DNA from: an uncultured Flavobacteriaceae bacterium
GTDB taxonomy: Bacteria; Bacteroidota; Bacteroidia; Flavobacteriales; Flavobacteriaceae
Direction of reading: 5' to 3'
Assembly (NCBI GenBank): GCA_947501845.1
Contig: CANMXP010000010.1
Location: 1 to 64,000 of the forward strand
DNA: 64,000 nt
How positions within the stretch are numbered: the first letter of the stretch is position 1; the number at the start of each line of letters is the position of its first letter. Positions 24,901-33,140 of the stretch are shown in pieces. Position numbers and translations under genes: made by a program. The notes beneath the pieces were generated by a model, which was not told the DNA's origin, made no database searches, and worked only from the letters and a program-made list of their open reading frames with translations.

Positions 24901-27545
24901 ACCACTAGATCAAAGCTTTGGTTTTCATCTGTATAATAAGAACCATAGGCATTACCTTTTGGTGAACGTAAGCCCACAAAAGACTCGTAAGGTGCATATT
25001 TTTTTGTAAAAGCATCTAATGAAAAGTCACCCCCGTTTTCGAAAGCACGCACTAAAAATTGCACGTTTAACATCCCTGGAGCATTCTTTCCTACTGCTAT
25101 TTTATTGGTGATATTAGCTTGACCTAACTCGTTTACTTTCCCTTCAAAAACATTAATTTCTTCGGTATTAAATTGACGCGTGGGGTCATTGAATATATAA
25201 CCTTTATATTTTTTAAAACCATAATTTGTACTACTAAATTTTGCCTTTATTTCGGCCTTTAAGTTTTTTCCTGGCGCACCATGAAGCCATTTAACATCAA
25301 GAGTGCCTTTTAAAGGTTCTTTACTTGTAAGGACATCGTTTTCAAAATCAACTTTAATTTTTAATCGGTTAGGCTTTACGGTTTCTATTTTTAAGCCTTT
25401 GTGAAATGTGGCACCACCAACAGAGACTTTAGCATTATAATTTCCTGTTTTATCTTCTGAAGCTGTAGGAACCGTAAACTTGAAAAAATTATTGATATTA
25501 TCTCTACTAACTTCTTTAAAAACTAATTTCCCGTTAGGGTCGGTAATTTCAAGCTTTACAGGGTGTTGTTTTGGGAGACTATTGGCTACATCATTCAACA
25601 TAAAGGTTAAGTGCAAGGTATCGCCTGGTCGCCAAACACCTCTTTCACCATAAATGTACCCTTTAAGACCGCGTTGCAGCCTATTTCCAGAAACATCAAA
25701 CTTACTTAGAGATAATGAGTTACCATCATGAAGTTTTACATAACTTACATTATTGCCTTTAGATACAATAGCGAAAGATGCATGTTTTTCGGCATCAATA
25801 AGAGCCAGGCCATCTTTACCAGTAATTGCTTCTTCCAATTTTTGTTGTTGGAAATTATAAAGAGATACTGTTGCATTAGCTTCAGGGTTAGTATTCAAAA
25901 TATTAGTTACCGCAAAATAATACGAGTTATTGGCCCCTCGTTTTGCAATGACCCCCAAGTTTGAAGCTATTAGGTTTTGAGATACAATACGGCTTTCATT
26001 ATAATAGGCATTATGACACGGATTTTCCTGCTCGCGCCAGTTATATGAATAGTTTCGGTATCTGTAGTTTAAATTATTCCAATAGGCTTCTTCCCTTAAT
26101 TCTTCGTCTTCAATAGTTTCTTCACTACCATAATCTTCTTCATAGTATTCCTCTTCATAATAATCATCACCGTTTTCAACATTATTCACATGAGCAACAG
26201 CATCACAATCATACAATGAATAGTTTTTATTAAAGCTAACTTCCACACGGTAAATAGCACCAGGATCTGCTTTAAAAAACTTTGACAAATCAATACTATA
26301 AGCTTTCCATTTTCCTGTGTTTTCAGCCTCGGACACCAAAGGAATGGTTTGTTTTGCAATACGGCGTCCTACTTTTTTTATCTCGTAACTGTTATTACTG
26401 CCCATGCTATTATCTTGCAAAAATTGAAGAATATTATCTTCAAAAATTTTGATGACCCTAACATCTACGGCACTCAGATTTACAGCTTCGAAATTGAATT
26501 TTAATTGTTCAGAATTTGGTAAAATAGTACCATTACTAATTAAACGTACCTGTGGTTTTAGTTCTTCAAAAGCTATAATCTCTGAAAATGGTTTTTTTAG
26601 TTTTATACCATCGGCATTTTTAATACCTTGGAAGACATCTACTTGAATATTCCCCACCAACTTCGTGCCTGGATATACTTTTAGTACATTACCATCAACT
26701 ATATACTTAGGGTTTTTCACGTTTTGAAGTACGACTAAACCATCAAAGTTTTGTTGCTTTTTTAACGGGTCTGAAAAATTGAGCAATAAATGTTGTTCTG
26801 GTGATTGAATAACACCAGTTTTTGTAACCGTAAAGTTGTTTATCCCTGGGATTATAAGCTCGTTTTCTCCTTCATTATCTGCACCAATAGCTTTTCCTTT
26901 CCAGGAAACAAGAATATTACTATCGTCTGTCAAACGATTAATACTATCTATTTTAAAATCAAAAATCTTGCTTTTTTCATTAGCTTCGTTAAATACAATA
27001 CTCAAGTTTTTTCCATTTTGTGAAGCCTCTACCAATTGTTTGGCATTGTCTAAAGAAATAATATCTGCCGATTTAATAACGCCTTCTAAATATTGCCACT
27101 TCTTACTATATGATTGAAGGTTATTTGTCACAATATTAAAACTAGGCGTAATGGTTTTAAATTGAAAAGTATAGGTTTTAAAATCTTTAGGAATATCTTT
27201 ATAAATGTCGTCGAGCTTAACCGTAACAACATATTCTGTAGCTGGTTGAAGCGGTTCATCTGGAGTAAACAATAAAGCATGTTTATTAGCTACCATTAAT
27301 TTTCCTTGTACATGCGGACTTATAGAAACAATAGGTTCCGTAATTTCCTGACCCATTTCCCAACCTTCAACATCTTCTGTTAAATTTATTTCAATCGGGC
27401 TCATCACTGAGGTTAAACCAGATGATGTGTAGCTTATATAATCCTTAAACTTAAAAAGATTATCCGTTTCAACGACTTTCTTTTTACAGGACGTTGCCAA
27501 TGTAATAAGTATTACTACAAAAGCAAATAGTTTTTTTGATAGCAT
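21975..27545 (-). CDS. Alpha-2-macroglobulin family lipoprotein
   Basis: 1856 residues. SpII signal peptide with lipidated Cys20 (ITLATSCKKK), so membrane-anchored in the envelope. Multiple macroglobulin (MG) beta-sandwich domains, including the typical GYIYGERGVWRPGDTLHL segment. An acidic Tyr/Glu/Asp-rich linker lies near residues 460-485. The thioester motif is intact: Cys1410-Val-Glu-Gln1413 (PHGCVEQTTS), followed by the helical thioester domain (GLSYWMGENNANDWGTSYAGHF). Bacterial homologues are thought to trap foreign proteases in the periplasm and often work with PBP1C to guard or repair peptidoglycan; pbpC is on the same strand nearby. The first ATG with lipobox is a clear start. Confidence 0.93.
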   Translation of the reverse strand: MLSKKLFAFVVILITLATSCKKKVVETDNLFKFKDYISYTSSGLTSVMSPIEINLTEDVEGWEMGQEITEPIVSISPHVQGKLMVANKHALLFTPDEPLQPATEYVVTVKLDDIYKDIPKDFKTYTFQFKTITPSFNIVTNNLQSYSKKWQYLEGVIKSADIISLDNAKQLVEASQNGKNLSIVFNEANEKSKIFDFKIDSINRLTDDSNILVSWKGKAIGADNEGENELIIPGINNFTVTKTGVIQSPEQHLLLNFSDPLKKQQNFDGLVVLQNVKNPKYIVDGNVLKVYPGTKLVGNIQVDVFQGIKNADGIKLKKPFSEIIAFEELKPQVRLISNGTILPNSEQLKFNFEAVNLSAVDVRVIKIFEDNILQFLQDNSMGSNNSYEIKKVGRRIAKQTIPLVSEAENTGKWKAYSIDLSKFFKADPGAIYRVEVSFNKNYSLYDCDAVAHVNNVENGDDYYEEEYYEEDYGSEETIEDEELREEAYWNNLNYRYRNYSYNWREQENPCHNAYYNESRIVSQNLIASNLGVIAKRGANNSYYFAVTNILNTNPEANATVSLYNFQQQKLEEAITGKDGLALIDAEKHASFAIVSKGNNVSYVKLHDGNSLSLSKFDVSGNRLQRGLKGYIYGERGVWRPGDTLHLTFMLNDVANSLPKQHPVKLEITDPNGKLVFKEVSRDNINNFFKFTVPTASEDKTGNYNAKVSVGGATFHKGLKIETVKPNRLKIKVDFENDVLTSKEPLKGTLDVKWLHGAPGKNLKAEIKAKFSSTNYGFKKYKGYIFNDPTRQFNTEEINVFEGKVNELGQANITNKIAVGKNAPGMLNVQFLVRAFENGGDFSLDAFTKKYAPYESFVGLRSPKGNAYGSYYTDENQSFDLVVVDDKGKPVKRNNLEVKVYKIEWRWWWNSSYDNLSSYVSSSYHRPYLSSKINTDANGKATLNINIPDNERGRYLIRIKDPVSGHATGRTAYFYKNWWQNSSSGDKGAAKMLVFSADKEKYNVGETAKITFQSGSEGRALVSIENGTEVLDYKWVKTKPGETVVDIPVTSEMAPNVFINISLLQPHAISANDLPIRLFGVIPILVEDPNTKLEPVLKMPEKLRPEQEFEVTVSEKNKKPMTYTIAMVEEGLLDLTRFKTPNAWSSFYAREALGVKTWDVFDDVIGAYSGSIDQVFAIGGDGSATGGKNKKANRFKPVVTYLGPFTLEAGSRKTHKIKMPNYIGAVRTMVVAGNNTTEAYGSTDKSVEVKKPLMVLASLPRKLSPGEKVTLPVTVFAMEPKVKNVNISLKLSNGISIVGEKSKTLTFDNPDEQMAYFELDVSKAKGFNTVEVIASGNGEKSTYKVELDVMNPNPVTSKPIDQLLEANASESMAFSTFGVYGTNSATLEFSTMPPMDFSRRLQYLIRYPHGCVEQTTSSVFPQLFLNDIFDLTHDKKQKIKDNIEKGIKRLGHFQRPNGGLSYWMGENNANDWGTSYAGHFMIEAEKKGFVLPLTFKSNWIKYQQQAARDWRPSYRSYNSDLAQAYRLYTLALVGQADLAAMNRLREFSEISNEAKWRLAAAYALAGQKEASEAISKSANINFKPVRYNYYTYGSVDRNRAMALETMVLTKDSKRRELSQYIAKDLSSNRWMSTQTTAYSLLAIAKMVNANGGKALNVTYNINGKAETINSKSAIAQRELNVIDGENALTFTNNKDNIVYVRVLNSGKLPLGQELAEQRGLSVSIQYKDLRGNTINVSELQQGQDFVATVKVSNLKNEAVNDVALTQIFPSGWEIVNTRFTEFGNTTNSQARFTDIRDDRVNFYFDLQRKGRQSTKAFNVMLNASYLGTYYLPGVQAEAMYDNEYLVRTKGKWVTVNK

Positions 27546-27661
27546 AAAATGATGGTTTTAGATAAACTTAAAAAAGAAGCGTAGGTGGTTTCTTGTTAAA
27601 CTAATTACGTTCAAATTTTGTTCTTTAGATTATAGGTTATTGTTAAATTGTTCTTAAAAGC

Positions 27662-28723
27662 TTAGTCTTTATAAATACCGATTGATAATTCGCCTTTGTC
27701 ATTCATAGTTGCTCTATACATCCCTGCCGTATTAAATTCGGCAACCATATTCCCTTTTTTATCGATGCCAACTATACCTCCTGTTCCTCCTAAATTTGTT
27801 AGTTTATTTTGAATGACTTCTTTAGCAGCTTCCTGAAGCGATAAATTTTTATATGCCATAAGAGCTGAAATATCGTGGGCTACCATAGCACGGATAAAAT
27901 ACTCGCCCCAACCTGTACTGGATATCGCACAGGTGTTATTATTTGCATAAGTACCTGCCCCAATAATAGGCGAATCTCCAATGCGTCCCCAGCGTTTATT
28001 GCTCATCCCCCCTGTTGATGTTCCTGCTGCTAGATTTCCATTTTTATCGAGTGCTGCACAACCAACAGTTCCAAATTTGAAGTTTTTAATGTCTTCATCA
28101 TAGAAGTAGGCCGTTTTATCGTCGTGATCTAATTCAAGTTTCTCAGATTCTTTTATTTTTTCGAGTGATTTATAGCGTTTTTCGGTATAAAAATATTCAG
28201 GTTCCACAATTTGCAAACCTTGCTCTTTAGCAAAGGTATTAGCACCGTTTCCAGATAACATAACATGAGGAGAATTGTTCATAATAGTTCTGGCCAGGTT
28301 TATGGGGTTTTTTACCACGGTTGTTCCTGCCGAAGCCCCTGCATTTAAGGTTTGTCCGTCCATAATGGAAGCATCATGCTCGTTGGTTCCTGCATTAGTA
28401 AAAACAGCGCCTTTGCCTGCATTAAATAGCGGAGAGTCTTCCATAACATTAATCGTTTTTTGTACGGCATCTAGACTGGATCCGCCACTTTTTAAAATGT
28501 TGTATCCAACCTTAATAGCTTCTTCTAATTTGGCTTTATAAGCCACTTCCTTTTCAGGAGACATATTCTCTTTTAAAATTGTCCCTGCTCCTCCGTGAAT
28601 TATTATTGAAAATTCTTGCTTTGTCTGACTTTGTTTTACATTCTCAATTGCTAGCTTAGATTCTTTTTTACAGGAACTAAATATTAATAAAACGACAGTT
28701 AAATAAATACATTTTTTCATCAT
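27662..28723 (-). CDS. Isoaspartyl peptidase/L-asparaginase (Ntn hydrolase), lipoprotein
   Basis: 353 residues. Plant-type asparaginase: FSIIIHGGAGTI near residue 40, NAGKGAVFTNAGTNEHDASIMDG, and the autocleavage site FGTVGCAALD with nucleophile Thr219. Substrate-binding STGGMSNKRWGRIGDSPIIGAGTYANN follows. It self-cleaves into alpha and beta chains and hydrolyses isoaspartyl dipeptides or asparagine. A lipobox (LIFSSCKK, Cys18) puts it in the envelope, unlike the cytoplasmic E. coli IaaA. It starts MM; either Met could be used. It lies upstream of the macroglobulin gene on the same strand with a 116-bp gap. Confidence 0.92.
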   Translation of the reverse strand: MMKKCIYLTVVLLIFSSCKKESKLAIENVKQSQTKQEFSIIIHGGAGTILKENMSPEKEVAYKAKLEEAIKVGYNILKSGGSSLDAVQKTINVMEDSPLFNAGKGAVFTNAGTNEHDASIMDGQTLNAGASAGTTVVKNPINLARTIMNNSPHVMLSGNGANTFAKEQGLQIVEPEYFYTEKRYKSLEKIKESEKLELDHDDKTAYFYDEDIKNFKFGTVGCAALDKNGNLAAGTSTGGMSNKRWGRIGDSPIIGAGTYANNNTCAISSTGWGEYFIRAMVAHDISALMAYKNLSLQEAAKEVIQNKLTNLGGTGGIVGIDKKGNMVAEFNTAGMYRATMNDKGELSIGIYKD

Positions 28724-29149
28724 TTAGGACTAATGTTTTTAAGAGCAATAAAGTTAATCGTTTTATTATGAACTTTTCGTTATTTGTCTTAAAACCATCT
28801 TTTCTTTATCGTATTTTAGTTTTCATAAACAAAAATAAATACACTGTTCTATTTTTACATCCCTGTATTCAGTGAAATATGCCCTTAATAACGATACCAT
28901 GATGTACCCAAAAGACTTCGTGTAGAAACATTTTTAAACAAATTATAATTCAATAGCCAATAATAAATAATGGCCATTGGTTTTAGTGCAGACTAAGCGC
29001 TTTAGAACCTGTTTGAGGTACTAAAAAGGAAAAACAGAGATCTATTTTGGATTTTTGTTATATGTTAAACCAGCCATGAAATTTAAAGTCGCATATAAAC
29101 CATAAAGTTAAATAGAACGTATATTTGAATACCCCAAATCACATTATTC
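28724..29149. other. 426-bp intergenic region
   Basis: Divergent region between the asparaginase and CAP genes. Apart from the -7 element at 29120 and an AATGGCCATT palindrome near 28970, no gene, RNA or terminator was recognised. ORFs here are short and lack family features. Confidence 0.55.
29120..29127 (+). promoter_or_regulatory. -7 element of CAP gene
   Basis: TATATTTG matches TAnnTTTG and lies 22 bp before the ATG. No clear TTTG -33 element is seen at the expected distance. Confidence 0.45.
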
Positions 29150-29635
29150 ATGAAAAACTTTTTATTAAAAACAGGACTTACATTAACATTTTTAATCATA
29201 TTAACCTGCAATACAGGATGTTCAAAAGACGATTCGGTTGTCGATACCGAAAAGGAAATGACTACTGATATAGCTAATGATATCCTAAGATTAGTAAATG
29301 AACATAGGTCTAGTATCGGAAAACAAATTTTAGAGACAAGTACCTTAGCCGAAGACTTAGCTGAAGAGCACAATATATTCATGATTAGTCAAGGAAACAT
29401 TGGGCATGAAAATTTTGATTCTCGAGCAAAACGACTATTTGATGAAGAGAATGCTAAAAGCGTAGGTGAAAATGTAGCGTTTAAACAGGTTTCAGCCCAA
29501 CAAGTTATGACTGCTTGGTTAAATAGTAATGACCATCGTGAAAATATTGAAGGCAACTTTTCTCATATAGGTATTAGTATTGTTAAAAGTGAATCAGGAA
29601 TTTATTATTTCACTCAACTTTTCTTTAAGAAATAA
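29150..29635 (+). CDS. CAP domain-containing lipoprotein
   Basis: 161 residues. Signal peptide with a lipobox-like end (LTCNTGCSKDD; lipidated Cys20 or Cys24). A CAP/SCP domain follows: DILRLVNEHRSSIG, LAEDLAEEHNIFMISQGNIGHENF, VGENVAFKQVSAQQVMTAWLNSNDHRENIEGNFSHIGISIV, YYFTQLF. The His/Glu pairs of the CAP cavity are present. Bacterial CAP proteins are secreted or anchored, with unknown biochemical activity. It is monocistronic. Confidence 0.87.
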   Translation: MKNFLLKTGLTLTFLIILTCNTGCSKDDSVVDTEKEMTTDIANDILRLVNEHRSSIGKQILETSTLAEDLAEEHNIFMISQGNIGHENFDSRAKRLFDEENAKSVGENVAFKQVSAQQVMTAWLNSNDHRENIEGNFSHIGISIVKSESGIYYFTQLFFKK

Positions 29636-29827
29636 ACAGGCATACCATATAAATTTACTGCTCTTTTTTTTCTTTATATTACTTATCAGACAGTTAAGTT
29701 TCATAAAAAAGATGAGGAGCTTTTTTATTTCTATTAACTTGAAAATTTTATAATAAAAATTGAGATTTAAAATAAACTTTATAAGTATCTTGCAAAAAAT
29801 TAAATAATTCGTAAAAAATCAATACAT

Positions 29828-31381
29828 ATGAGCTTAATTTCTGCTGATTTCGGAATAAATAATGCTTTAACACGGTTAGATGTTAAAGATTTAAATGAAG
29901 GAAGTTCAACAGGCTCCAATAATTTCTCTCATGGAGATATTATTGAAAGCTATTCACCTGTTGATGGACAATTAATTGGTAGCGTGAAAACGACTACAAA
30001 AGAAGATTATGAAAAGGTGATGGAAAGTGCAACAAGTGCTTTTAAAATATGGAGAACGATACCTGCCCCGCAAAGAGGTGAAATTGTCCGTCAGTTTGGT
30101 GAAAAATTAAGAGAAAAGAAAGAAGCTTTAGGCAAATTGGTTTCATACGAAATGGGCAAATCTTACCAAGAAGGATTGGGTGAAGTTCAGGAAATGATAG
30201 ACATCTGTGATTTTGCAGTTGGACTCTCACGCCAGCTACATGGTTTAACCATGCATTCGGAGCGCCCAGGACATAGAATGTACGAGCAATATCACCCATT
30301 AGGTGTTGTTGGTATTATTTCTGCATTCAATTTCCCAGTGGCCGTTTGGGCATGGAATACAGCACTTGCCTGGGTTTGTGGTGATGTTTGTATCTGGAAG
30401 CCATCTGAAAAAACACCGATGTGTGGTGTCGCTTGTCAAAATATTGCAGCCGAAGTTTTTAAAGAAAATAATCTGCCCGAAGGCATTTGTAATTTAATTA
30501 ATGGTGATTATAAAGTAGGCGAGTTTATGACTAAGGACTCCCGTATTCCATTAATTTCTGCAACGGGCTCTACCAGAATGGGTAAAATTGTAGCACGGGA
30601 AGTGGCCGCACGCTTAGGAAAAAGCTTATTAGAGTTAGGCGGTAATAACGCTATTATTGTAACGCCAGATGCCGATATTAAAATGACAGTTATTGGTGCT
30701 GTTTTTGGAGCCGTAGGAACTGCAGGACAACGCTGTACTTCAACCCGACGTTTAATTATTCACGACAGCATTTACGATCAGGTTAAAAATGCGATTGTTG
30801 ATGCGTATAAGCAATTACGTATTGGAAACCCATTGGACGAAAACAATCATGTAGGACCATTAATTGATACAGATGCTGTAAAAATGTATGAAAATGCCTT
30901 GGCTAAAGTTGTTGAAGAAGGTGGTAATATTATTGTTGAAGGCGGTGTACTTTCTGGTGACGGTTACGAAAGTGGTTGCTATGTAAAACCAGCTATTGCT
31001 GAAGCACAACCACATTTTGAAATTGTACAGCACGAGACTTTTGCTCCTGTTTTATATTTACTAAAATATTCGGGAGATGTTGAAAATGCCATTGAAATTC
31101 AAAATCAAGTAGCACAAGGATTAAGTTCTGCTATTATGACCAATAACCTTAGAGAAGCTGAGCGTTTCTTATCTGTCGCTGGTTCCGACTGTGGCATCGC
31201 CAATGTGAATATAGGAACTTCGGGAGCTGAAATTGGAGGGGCTTTTGGAGGCGAAAAAGAAACTGGTGGTGGTCGCGAATCTGGATCTGATGCCTGGAAA
31301 GTTTATATGAGACGTCAAACCAATACTATTAATTACACTACAGAATTACCTTTAGCACAAGGTATTAAGTTTGATTTATAA
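29828..31381 (+). CDS. amaB: Aldehyde dehydrogenase, ALDH7 / aminoadipate-semialdehyde dehydrogenase type
   Basis: 517 residues. NAD-dependent ALDH fold: FNFPVAVWAWNTALAWVCGDVCIWKPSEKTP, STRMGKIVAREVAARLGKSLLELGGNNAIIV (catalytic Glu), and FGAVGTAGQRCTSTRR (catalytic Cys). The ELGGNNAII and GTAGQRCTSTRR forms point to the ALDH7A1/AmaB subfamily, which oxidises alpha-aminoadipate semialdehyde (in equilibrium with piperideine-6-carboxylate) in lysine breakdown. No other lysine catabolic gene adjoins it. The ALDH family is certain; the subfamily is likely. Confidence 0.85.
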   Translation: MSLISADFGINNALTRLDVKDLNEGSSTGSNNFSHGDIIESYSPVDGQLIGSVKTTTKEDYEKVMESATSAFKIWRTIPAPQRGEIVRQFGEKLREKKEALGKLVSYEMGKSYQEGLGEVQEMIDICDFAVGLSRQLHGLTMHSERPGHRMYEQYHPLGVVGIISAFNFPVAVWAWNTALAWVCGDVCIWKPSEKTPMCGVACQNIAAEVFKENNLPEGICNLINGDYKVGEFMTKDSRIPLISATGSTRMGKIVAREVAARLGKSLLELGGNNAIIVTPDADIKMTVIGAVFGAVGTAGQRCTSTRRLIIHDSIYDQVKNAIVDAYKQLRIGNPLDENNHVGPLIDTDAVKMYENALAKVVEEGGNIIVEGGVLSGDGYESGCYVKPAIAEAQPHFEIVQHETFAPVLYLLKYSGDVENAIEIQNQVAQGLSSAIMTNNLREAERFLSVAGSDCGIANVNIGTSGAEIGGAFGGEKETGGGRESGSDAWKVYMRRQTNTINYTTELPLAQGIKFDL

Positions 31382-31758
31382 ACCAACATAAAGTATACAG
31401 TTTAAAAGAGCTTGTCTAAAAAGTGTCATTCAGAACGTAGTGAAGAATCTTTTAAAAATTTAAACATTTGTCTGTCAGAATGTTGAGATTTTTCAGCTGT
31501 ACTCAAAATGACAAGGTTAATCACTTTTAAGACCTCTTTTTTGTATCTCAAATTAACGTTAAAATTTGAGATTGTATAGTTCAATCAAGATAAAATATCA
31601 TAGAGTGAGCGACCTGACAGATTTTTAAAACCTGTCAAGTCTCTCACAAATACAGATTATGTTAAATTATTATGATTTAGCTATATAAGATTAAACTTTT
31701 TTAACTTATTCAAGTCAAAGCAAGTATACATCCCTTATAATACTTTAATCTGAGTTAT
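31382..31758. repeat. Composite dispersed repeat filling a 377-bp intergenic gap
   Basis: Contains CTTGTCTAAAAAGTGTCATT (31411) with a partial inverted partner AAAATGACAAGG (31506). Next is a 10-bp hairpin (ATCTCAAATT at 31545, AATTTGAGAT at 31563). Then comes a long hairpin (31605-31647) around GACCTGACAG ... CCTGTCAAGTC, followed by a TTATGTTAAATTATTATGAT tail. The same order of motifs recurs at 54850-55035. This is a mobile-like or MITE-like intergenic repeat; no coding sequence was seen. Confidence 0.7.
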
Positions 31759-33138
31759 ATGAAAATTAGGCATATTCAGCATTTATATTGGCGCGTTGGT
31801 TTTGGAATCTTACCAATAGAACTCAAAAAACTTTCTAAAAAAAGTAAAAAAGCTGTGGTTAATAACCTTATTAATGCTTCTAAACAAGTAACTCCTTTAA
31901 AATTGGACACTTCCGAACTTGATGATTTATTGAGTGGTTCATACGAAAAAAACAAGGAGAATATCAGGAAAGTTCAAACCATGAGTCGACAAAAAACCAA
32001 GGAACTGAATGTGGCATGGATAGATAGACTTACAAATACCGAAGAATTATTACGAGAAAAAATGACCCTGTTTTGGGCAAATCATTTTGTATGTAAAGAC
32101 AATAATTATGTATATAGTCAACAGTTTCATAATACGTTACGAAGCCATGCTTTAGGAAATTTTAAAGATTTTGTAATAGCCATTTCTAAAGAAGCGGCCA
32201 TGACCAAATACTTAAATACCAAGCAAAACCGCAAACGAAAACCTAATGAGAATTTTGCACGTGAACTCATGGAACTATTTACTTTAGGCGTTGGAAATTA
32301 TACCGAAAAAGATATTAAAGAAAGTGCCAGAGCATTTACAGGCTACAGTCATAATTTACAAGGACAGTTTGTTTTTAAAAAACGTCAGCATGATGAAGGC
32401 ATCAAAACTTTTTTTGGCAAATCGGGGAATTTTAATGGAGATGATATTATTAGCATAATTCTAGAAGATAAGCAGTGTGCAAAGTTTATCTGTGGAAAAA
32501 TTTATCGGTATTTTGTTAATGATATTATAGACGAAAACCATGTAAATGATATGACAGAAGTGTTTTATGCCGATTACAACATCGAGAAAGTTATGCGTTA
32601 TATGATGCTTTCAGATTGGTTTTATGATGAAAAAAACATAGGCAATAAAATAAAATCACCTATTGAGTTTTTAGTAGGCATAAAAAATGTAGTGCCTGTA
32701 GATTTTAAAAAACCGAAACAACTCCTGTACATTCAAAAATTACTAGGTCAAATTTTGTTAAACCCACCAAATGTGGCAGGCTGGAAAGGCGGCAGGAACT
32801 GGATTGATAGCAATACCATTGTTATGCGCTTAAAGCTACCATCACTTATTTTAAATAACGCCTATATCTCTAAAGCTAAAGAGGGCACATCTGATGCGAC
32901 AATGGAAGCAAAAAAACAGGTCTTCAAAAAGCATTATGGCAAGCACTTTAAAACAGAAAGCCATTGGAACTATTTTAACAGTCAGTTTAAAAATGTAGAT
33001 ATAAACGATTTGGAAAATTACATACTTGCTTGTAACATGAACAAAGCCGCAAATACATATTTAAAATCGTTAAGCAAAGTATCGAAACAGGAGCATTGTG
33101 TGCAACTCATGTCATTACCAGAATATCAAATGTGTTAA
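31759..33138 (+). CDS. DUF1800 family protein
   Basis: 459 residues. Begins MKIRHIQHLYWRVGFGILP (the usual HLLRRAGFG-like start), then LREKMTLFWANHFV, NENFARELMELFTLGVGNYTEKDIKESARAFTGY, HDEGIKTFFGKSGNFNGDDII, NPPNVAGWKGGRNWIDS. These are hallmarks of DUF1800, a widespread family of unknown biochemical role. No clear signal peptide is visible. It is almost always followed by a DUF1501 gene, as here after 2 bp, implying a joint function, possibly export or handling of a secreted polymer or protein. Confidence 0.9.
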   Translation: MKIRHIQHLYWRVGFGILPIELKKLSKKSKKAVVNNLINASKQVTPLKLDTSELDDLLSGSYEKNKENIRKVQTMSRQKTKELNVAWIDRLTNTEELLREKMTLFWANHFVCKDNNYVYSQQFHNTLRSHALGNFKDFVIAISKEAAMTKYLNTKQNRKRKPNENFARELMELFTLGVGNYTEKDIKESARAFTGYSHNLQGQFVFKKRQHDEGIKTFFGKSGNFNGDDIISIILEDKQCAKFICGKIYRYFVNDIIDENHVNDMTEVFYADYNIEKVMRYMMLSDWFYDEKNIGNKIKSPIEFLVGIKNVVPVDFKKPKQLLYIQKLLGQILLNPPNVAGWKGGRNWIDSNTIVMRLKLPSLILNNAYISKAKEGTSDATMEAKKQVFKKHYGKHFKTESHWNYFNSQFKNVDINDLENYILACNMNKAANTYLKSLSKVSKQEHCVQLMSLPEYQMC

Positions 33139-33140
33139 TT

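Noticed and set aside
28724-29149. A possible small RNA or gene in the 426-bp gap before the CAP gene
   Set aside because: No hairpin with T run, no conserved motif and no ORF worth calling.
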